A stretch of DNA of 64,000 nt, from positions 1 through 64,000 of the forward strand of contig NZ_FRAP01000009.1 of NCBI RefSeq assembly GCF_900142365.1. Direction: 5' to 3'. Origin of the DNA: Pseudonocardia thermophila (GTDB taxonomy: Bacteria > Actinomycetota > Actinomycetes > Mycobacteriales > Pseudonocardiaceae). Position numbers and translations under genes: made by a program. The notes beneath the pieces were generated by a model. The model did not search any database. It saw only the letters and a program-made list of their open reading frames with translations, and was not told where the DNA came from. Shown here one piece after another: positions 59,683 through 64,000 of this stretch; the first letter of the stretch is position 1; each line of letters starts with the position of its first letter.

Positions 59683-59743
59683 GTCGAGAACGAACCTGTG
59701 GTGATCAAGAGGGCTTTTCGATCACCACGACTTCGTTCTCGAC
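59683..59743. repeat. Dispersed palindromic repeat, copy 6 (convergent junction)
   Basis: 61 bp, arms GTCGAGAACGA / TCGTTCTCGAC, inner pairing TGTGGTGATC / GATCACCAC. It follows the paaK stop by 19 bp and precedes the small minus-strand gene's stop by 11 bp. The core AAGAGGGCTTTTCG differs from copies 1 and 4 and is closest to copy 3. Confidence 0.9.
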
Positions 59744-59754
59744 GCGGGGTGCGT

Positions 59755-59979
59755 TCACGAGAAGGAGCCCACCAGCACCGCGGGGACCCGCTCGCCGGTC
59801 GCGCCCTCGGCCGCGCGGATGAGACCGGCGGCGGTCAGGCGCCAGGCGGCGATCTGGTCGCTGCAGTAGCGGCCGTCGACGTAGAGGACCGAGCCCGCGC
59901 CCAGCTCGGCGTGGCCCGCGGCGACCGCCCGCAGGATGGCCCGGTCGCGTCCGGTCAGCGTCTCCGTCGCCACGCTCAT
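59755..59979 (-). CDS. Small winged-helix-like protein of unknown function
   Basis: 74 residues, ATG at 59979 with AGGTC upstream. LTGRDRAILRAVAAGHAELG resembles the start of a winged helix; VLYVDGRYCSDQIAAWRLTA, then AGLIRAAEG, follows. Small proteins of this form occur in related actinomycetes beside regulators. No further family recognised. Divergent from the TetR gene at 60179. Confidence 0.55.
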   Translation of the reverse strand: MSVATETLTGRDRAILRAVAAGHAELGAGSVLYVDGRYCSDQIAAWRLTAAGLIRAAEGATGERVPAVLVGSFS

Positions 59980-60178
59980 GACCTGCTCCGATGTCGTCGA
60001 CCCTCGTCGTCCGTGTCGATGTCCAGGATCGGGGTGACGCGGGTCACGCGGCAGTGTCGCGAGGGGCAGAAAGCCCTTACCCCGGGTCCACGCGCGGTGA
60101 CCCGATGGTGACGCATCGCGCACCGGACACGCCCGGAGATGGTCGGCTTCCGCCCGCCGCGGTGCGACGATCATCGTC

Positions 60179-60793
60179 ATGGTCGCCCACCCACCCCGCC
60201 GGATGTCGCCGCAGCGCCGGCGCGAGCACCTCATCGAAGCCACGCTCGAGCTGTTCGCCACGGTGGGGCCCGAGCAGGTGGGTGTCCGCGAGATCACGCG
60301 GGCGGCCGACGTGTCGCGCGCGCTGTTCTACCGCTACTTCTCCGGCATCGAGGAGCTGCGGGTGGCGGCGCTGTCGGCGATCGTGCGGGAGCTCGGGGCG
60401 AGCATCGCCGACCCGGTCGGCGCCACTCCGCTCGACCAGCTGCGGTCGGCCGTCAACGCCTTCCTCGACGTCGCCGAGAAGCACGCGAAGGCGTACGTGG
60501 CGCTGCTGCGCAGCGGCTCGGTGGTGGCGAGCGGGGACACGGCCGCACTCGTCGACGGGGTGCGCGAGCAGATCGTGCGGCTGGTCGTGGAGCGCAGCGG
60601 GGTCCCGGCCCCGTCGCCGCTGTTCCTGATGACGGTCCGCGGCTGGGTCGCGCTCGCCGAGAGCGCCACGGTCAGCTGGCAGCAGGACCGGTCCGTGCCG
60701 CGCGACCAGCTCGTCGAGTGGCTCGTCGGGCAGCTGCGCGCCATGCTCGCCGAGAACGCGCGCCACGAGCAGGTCCCCGCGGTCTCGTTCTGA
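60179..60793 (+). CDS. TetR-family transcriptional regulator
   Basis: 204 residues. HTH at about 12-60 (FATVGPEQVGVREITRAADV, then SRALFYRYFSGIEEL), then a helical effector domain of about 140 residues. The target cannot be told; the Tat-exported protein 77 nt downstream on the same strand and the small divergent gene are candidates. No palindrome stands out in 59980-60178. Confidence 0.88.
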   Translation: MVAHPPRRMSPQRRREHLIEATLELFATVGPEQVGVREITRAADVSRALFYRYFSGIEELRVAALSAIVRELGASIADPVGATPLDQLRSAVNAFLDVAEKHAKAYVALLRSGSVVASGDTAALVDGVREQIVRLVVERSGVPAPSPLFLMTVRGWVALAESATVSWQQDRSVPRDQLVEWLVGQLRAMLAENARHEQVPAVSF

Positions 60794-60870
60794 CTCGGCG
60801 CACCTCGCCGAAGGGCCGCGACCGCAGCGCTCGTCGGGCGTTGAACCCGATGTCTGAGGGAGGGGGCGGG

Positions 60871-62253
60871 ATGTCCGGGATCAGCAGGCGCGCGGTGCTG
60901 GGGATCGCGGTCACGGGGAGCGTCTCGGCGCTGTTCGCGGGGTGCGCACCCGGGCCGGCCCGCGGCCCCGAGGGCGGTCCCGACCCCGGCCCGGTCGCGC
61001 CGTCGCCGACGGCCCCGCGCGGCGGGTACGGGCCGCTGGTGCGCGACCCGGAGGGTCTGCTCGACCTGCCGGAGGGCTTCCGCTACACGGTGCTGAGCCG
61101 GGAGGGCGAGCAGCTGCGCTCGGGCGAGGGGAGGGTGCCCGGCCGGTTCGACGGCATGGCCGCGTTCGCCTCCTCCGACGGGCGGCTCGCGCTGGTCCGC
61201 AACCACGAGAACAAGCCCGACAGCCCGACCACGGTGCCCCGCGTGGAGGGGCTGGTCTACGACCCGGGCGCCAAGGGCGGCTGCACGGTGCTGGGCCTGG
61301 ACGCGAACCGGTCGGTGCAGAGCGAACGGGTCGCCCTCGCGGGCACCGCGGTGAACTGCGCGGGCGGGCCGACGCCGTGGGGCACATGGCTGACCTGCGA
61401 AGAGAGCGAGGGCCGCGCCGGCGACGACGGGTACGAGCGCGATCACGGGTTCGTGTTCGAGGTCGATCCGTTCGACATGGCCGCCAACCGCGAGCCGCGC
61501 CCGATCACCGCGATGGGCCGGTTCCGGCACGAGGCGGTCGCCGTCGATCCGCGCACCGGGATCGTCTACCAGACCGAGGACGCGTCCGGCCCGTTCGGGC
61601 TGATCTACCGGTACCTGCCGGACCGGCCGCTGCGCGGGCGGGGCAGCCTGCTGGCCGGTGGGCGGCTGGAGGCGCTGCGGGTGCCGGACGTCGCCGACCT
61701 GTCTGAGGTGACCGAACCCGGGACCGTCCTCGAGGGCGTCCAGTGGGTGCCGGTGCCCGACCCGCTGGCGGAGGGCACACCGACCCGGATGCAGGACCAC
61801 GCCGAGCGCATCACCCGCGCCCAGAAGCTGGAGGGCGCGTACTGGGGCAACGGCGGCGCCTACGTCGTGTCCAGCTACGCGCGCAGCGGGGAGGGCGCGG
61901 CCGCGTCGCACCACGGGCAGGTGTGGCGCTACGACCCGGCGGCGAACGCGCTGGTGCTGGAGATCCGCTTCGGCTCGGACGCCGAGCTGGAGCTGCCCGG
62001 CGAGTCCCCCGACAACATCGCGATCTCCCCGTACGGCGGGCTGATGGTGTGCGAGGACGGCGCGGGCGGCCAGCACGTCTACGGCGTGGACCGGGCGGGC
62101 GAGGTCTACCCCTTCGCGCGCAACCGGCAGGAGGTCGACGACGGCTACGGCGAGTTCGCCGGCGTCACGTTCTCCCCGGACGGCAGCACGCTGTTCGTGA
62201 ACGTCTACACGCCGGGCACCACGTTCGCGATCACGGGCCCGTGGACCGGGTAG
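60871..62253 (+). CDS. DUF839/PhoX-like protein with Tat signal and lipobox-like Cys
   Basis: 460 residues, ATG at 60871 with GGAGGG 8 nt upstream (an ATG at 60850 is possible). A twin-arginine signal SRRAVLGIAVTGSVSALFAG ends at AGC, so it may be a Tat lipoprotein. The DUF839 beta-propeller has RNHENKPDSP, TPWGTWLTCEE and EAVAVDPRTGIVYQTED. PhoX-type phosphatases belong to this family, but residues for the Fe/Ca site cannot be confirmed here. The gene is separated from the convergent ligase gene by the hairpin at 62282. Confidence 0.82.
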   Translation: MSGISRRAVLGIAVTGSVSALFAGCAPGPARGPEGGPDPGPVAPSPTAPRGGYGPLVRDPEGLLDLPEGFRYTVLSREGEQLRSGEGRVPGRFDGMAAFASSDGRLALVRNHENKPDSPTTVPRVEGLVYDPGAKGGCTVLGLDANRSVQSERVALAGTAVNCAGGPTPWGTWLTCEESEGRAGDDGYERDHGFVFEVDPFDMAANREPRPITAMGRFRHEAVAVDPRTGIVYQTEDASGPFGLIYRYLPDRPLRGRGSLLAGGRLEALRVPDVADLSEVTEPGTVLEGVQWVPVPDPLAEGTPTRMQDHAERITRAQKLEGAYWGNGGAYVVSSYARSGEGAAASHHGQVWRYDPAANALVLEIRFGSDAELELPGESPDNIAISPYGGLMVCEDGAGGQHVYGVDRAGEVYPFARNRQEVDDGYGEFAGVTFSPDGSTLFVNVYTPGTTFAITGPWTG

Positions 62254-62281
62254 CGGCAGGTCACCCGGAAAGCCCAGCCCG

Positions 62282-62343
62282 CATCTCCACGAACGGCACT
62301 TCCGTGCGCAGCATTCCTCACGAAAGCGGCGTTCGTGGAGATG
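62282..62343. terminator. Long hairpin between convergent genes (different from the GTCGAG family)
   Basis: CATCTCCACGAACGGC (62282-62297) pairs with GGCGTTCGTGGAGATG (62328-62343) over 16 nt with one mismatch, and the inner text (CTTCCGTG with CACGAAAG) extends the stem with G-U pairs. It lies between the stops of the DUF839 gene (+) and the ligase gene (-). The position suits a bidirectional terminator, but the sequence is unrelated to the GTCGAG palindromes. Confidence 0.65.
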
Positions 62344-62358
62344 GGAGCCCGAGCACGA

Positions 62359-63336
62359 TCAGGGCACCGTCACCTCGTCCGGCTCCTTGTCCGGCCGCAG
62401 CCCCCGCCAGGCCGCGTGCCGCAGCCGCCCGTCGTGGGTCCAGTTGCGGAACTCCACCTCCCCCACCGTCACCGGCTGCACCCATACCGCGCCGCGGGCG
62501 AACTCGCGCGGGATGCGCTCCACCGCGGGCGCGGGGATCCGTAGCGGGGCGAGCAGAGCGGCCAGCTCGTCGAGCATGCGGTCGGTGAACCCGGTGCCGA
62601 CGTCGCCGAGGTAGCGCAGCCCGTCCGGGCCGTTGCCGGCGAGCAGCAGTGCGCCGATCCCGTTCGCCCTCCGCCCCTTCCCCGGCCGCCACCCGACGAC
62701 CACGACCTCGTGGGTCTGCACCAACGCGGTCTTGACCCACGCCGGCGAGCGGCGGCCCGGCTCGTAGCGGGACGCGGTCCGCTTCGCGACGACGCCCTCC
62801 AGGCCGTGCCTGCGCGCCACCTCCAGCACCTGGTCTGCGGGTAGCCCCTCCACGTTCGGCGGCACCACGACCCGTCCGGGCGCGGCCGGCCCCAGCTCCG
62901 CCAGGGCGGCACGGCGCTCCGCGTAGGGTGCGCCGGTGATCCGCTCGCCGTCGAGGACGAGCAGGTCGAACGGGTAGTAGAGCACCGGCAGCTGCGCGAG
63001 CAGGTCCGGTGTCGGCGGGCGCATGTGCATGCGGTGCTGCAGGAGCCCGAAGTCCGGCCGCCCACCCGCGTCGAGGACCACCAGCTCCCCGTCCAGCACG
63101 AGCACCCGGCCCTCGACCAGCTCGGGCAGCACAGCCAGCTCCGGGTAACCGCCACTGATGTCGTTGCCGTTGCGGCTGTGCGCCCGCCACCGCTCCCCCG
63201 CGACGGCGACCACGGCGCGGATCCCGTCCCACTTGAACTCGAACGTCCACCCGGGCCCCTGCGGCGGGCGCTTCGCCGCGGTCGCGAGCATCGGCGGGAT
63301 GTATCCGGGCAGGTCGCCGGCCTCCCTGCGCTCCAT
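62359..63336 (-). CDS. ligC: ATP-dependent DNA ligase, LigC type
   Basis: 325 residues. The nucleotidyl-lysine motif is EFKWDGIR (Lys35), followed by the RNGNDIS loop, LDGELVVLD, PFDLLVLDG, LEGVVAKRTASRYEPGRRS and WVKTALV. The C-terminal OB-fold closes the protein. It lacks LigD Pol and nuclease domains, so it is a stand-alone C-type ligase, possibly partnering the split polymerase at 39557. ATG at 63336. Confidence 0.9.
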   Translation of the reverse strand: MERREAGDLPGYIPPMLATAAKRPPQGPGWTFEFKWDGIRAVVAVAGERWRAHSRNGNDISGGYPELAVLPELVEGRVLVLDGELVVLDAGGRPDFGLLQHRMHMRPPTPDLLAQLPVLYYPFDLLVLDGERITGAPYAERRAALAELGPAAPGRVVVPPNVEGLPADQVLEVARRHGLEGVVAKRTASRYEPGRRSPAWVKTALVQTHEVVVVGWRPGKGRRANGIGALLLAGNGPDGLRYLGDVGTGFTDRMLDELAALLAPLRIPAPAVERIPREFARGAVWVQPVTVGEVEFRNWTHDGRLRHAAWRGLRPDKEPDEVTVP

Positions 63337-63424
63337 CGCCGCACCATACCGACCGGCGGTGGGCGGGTCTCGTGCCGCCGTTCGGCCCCTGGCCACCGTC
63401 GCCGTGCGCGAGGACGCTGGCCGG

Positions 63425-64000
63425 ATGGGCGAGGTGTCACTTCGGCTGATCGGCCCGCCGTTCGGCACCGCGGCCGGTCCCGGCGGCGCCCTCGGCAGCC
63501 GCAAGGCTCGGCGCCTGTTGCTGCTGCTGGCCGCGGAGCGGGGCCGGACGGTGGGGGTCCCGCGCATCGTCGAGGTGCTCTGGGGCGACACCCCGCCGCG
63601 CCGCCCGGCCGAGAACGTCGCCACCCTGGTGAGCAGGCTGCGCGCCGCGCTCGGAGCTGATGTGGTCCTCGGGGACCGGACCGGGTACCGGCTCGGCGAC
63701 GTCGAGACCGATCTCGGGACTGCGGCACGGCTCGTCGCCACCGCCCGGATCGGGCTGCCGGCCGCGCCGGGCCCGGCCGCGGTCGCCGCCGAACGGGCGA
63801 TCGCGCTGTTGGAGGCCGGTGAGGTCCTCCCCGGGGAGCCGGACAGCGACTGGGTCGCCGCGGTGCGGGCCGAAGCGGCGGCGCTGCTGCGCACCGCGCG
63901 CCACACGGCCGCGGCCGCGGCCCTCGCCACCGGGGACTCGGACGCCGCGATCGCCGCCGCCGAGGCAGCTGTGCGCGCCGACCGGCTGGACGAGCCGGCC
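63425..64000 (+). CDS. BTAD/AfsR-family regulator (start only)
   Basis: 192 codons to the window edge. An OmpR-like winged-helix (about 5-90: GSRKARRLLLLLAAERGRTV, RIVEVLWGDTPP, NVATLVSRLRAALG, TGYRLG) is followed by the start of a bacterial transcription-activation domain. This is the N-terminal plan of AfsR/SARP regulators, some with ATPase and TPR tails. The C-terminus and any linked cluster lie outside. ATG at 63425. Confidence 0.82.
   Translation, partial: MGEVSLRLIGPPFGTAAGPGGALGSRKARRLLLLLAAERGRTVGVPRIVEVLWGDTPPRRPAENVATLVSRLRAALGADVVLGDRTGYRLGDVETDLGTAARLVATARIGLPAAPGPAAVAAERAIALLEAGEVLPGEPDSDWVAAVRAEAAALLRTARHTAAAAALATGDSDAAIAAAEAAVRADRLDEPA

Noticed and set aside
59980-60178. Promoter or operator elements between the small gene and TetR gene
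   Set aside because: No clear palindrome or consensus boxes could be distinguished from background.
1-64000. tRNA, rRNA, prophage or integrated plasmid
   Set aside because: No cloverleaf-like sequence, rRNA text, integrase, or att-type direct repeat was recognised anywhere.

Overview
The window is high-GC, densely coding DNA from an actinomycete. It carries mycothiol-era gene families, an actinobacterial 10-methyl fatty acid operon, HemQ-type haem synthesis, an iron box of the DtxR/IdeR type, GTG/TTG starts and many 4-bp ATGA/GTGA stop-start overlaps. The combination looks most like Pseudonocardiaceae (Pseudonocardia or a close relative). That placement is inference from gene content; there is no rRNA in the window. 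About 70 genes are called, nearly all intact.

Layout. 0-0.4 kb: truncated cyclase-family gene facing a double-HTH (XRE plus TetR) regulator. 1.5-3.1 kb: a gene graveyard with an IS256-type transposase remnant and a broken NB-ARC/AAA ATPase. 3.2-4.4 kb: low-molecular-weight tyrosine phosphatase plus fructosamine kinase. 4.5-8.6 kb: operon for 10-methyl fatty acids (TmsA-like reductase, TmsB-like methyltransferase) with a wax ester/diacylglycerol acyltransferase, followed by a lipid-type hydrolase. 10.2-15.2 kb: acyl-CoA dehydrogenase, DUF47 and Pit phosphate transporter, PPK2 kinase, Uma2 nuclease. 15.3-18.3 kb: siderophore ABC importer (two FecCD permeases and an ATPase) behind an IdeR-type box. 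18.4-23.8 kb: RibD-like reductase, then an Asp23/AmaP envelope operon ending near a lipoprotein whose hydrolase fold has lost its catalytic Ser and His. 23.9-29 kb: DUF732 membrane protein, geranylgeranyl-reductase-type flavoprotein, a GntR regulator fused to a nucleotidyltransferase, an SDR. 29.1-34.5 kb: envelope and redox genes (LuxR-type HTH, secreted Asn/Asp-rich protein, DUF4142 membrane protein, ferric-reductase-like flavoprotein, COG4315 lipoprotein). 34.5-38 kb: PfkB kinase, DeoR regulator and GH4 glycosidase. 38.2-44.4 kb: P450, LigD-type polymerase, MsrB, a dead VapC-like gene, HemQ, a serine hydrolase, a YciO/Sua5 protein. 44.7-47.9 kb: VTC - DUF4956 - CotH operon. 47.9-49.2 kb: folA and thyA. 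49.2-59.7 kb: phenylacetate catabolism (paaABCDE, a TetR regulator, paaG, paaZ, paaK) with an inserted FAD oxidase. 60-64 kb: TetR, Tat-exported DUF839 protein, LigC-type ligase and the start of a BTAD/SARP regulator.

Two non-coding repeat systems stand out. One is a ~61-bp palindrome (arms GTCGAGAACGA / TCGTTCTCGAC) present six times, five of them exactly between convergent genes. The other is a 21-bp-period array with a CGAGTC core at two loci (38.0 and 54.5 kb). Neither matches a class I can name, and they are the best candidates for undescribed elements here.

Pathway logic: the paa genes sit behind three related TetR-type palindromes, so they probably form one regulon converting phenylacetate to phenylacetyl-CoA, its epoxide and the ring-opened acid. 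The lipid operon would methylate and reduce an unsaturated acyl chain in phospholipid and may route acyl groups to storage lipid. Several genes touch phosphate or polyphosphate (Pit/DUF47, PPK2, VTC), but they are not one operon.
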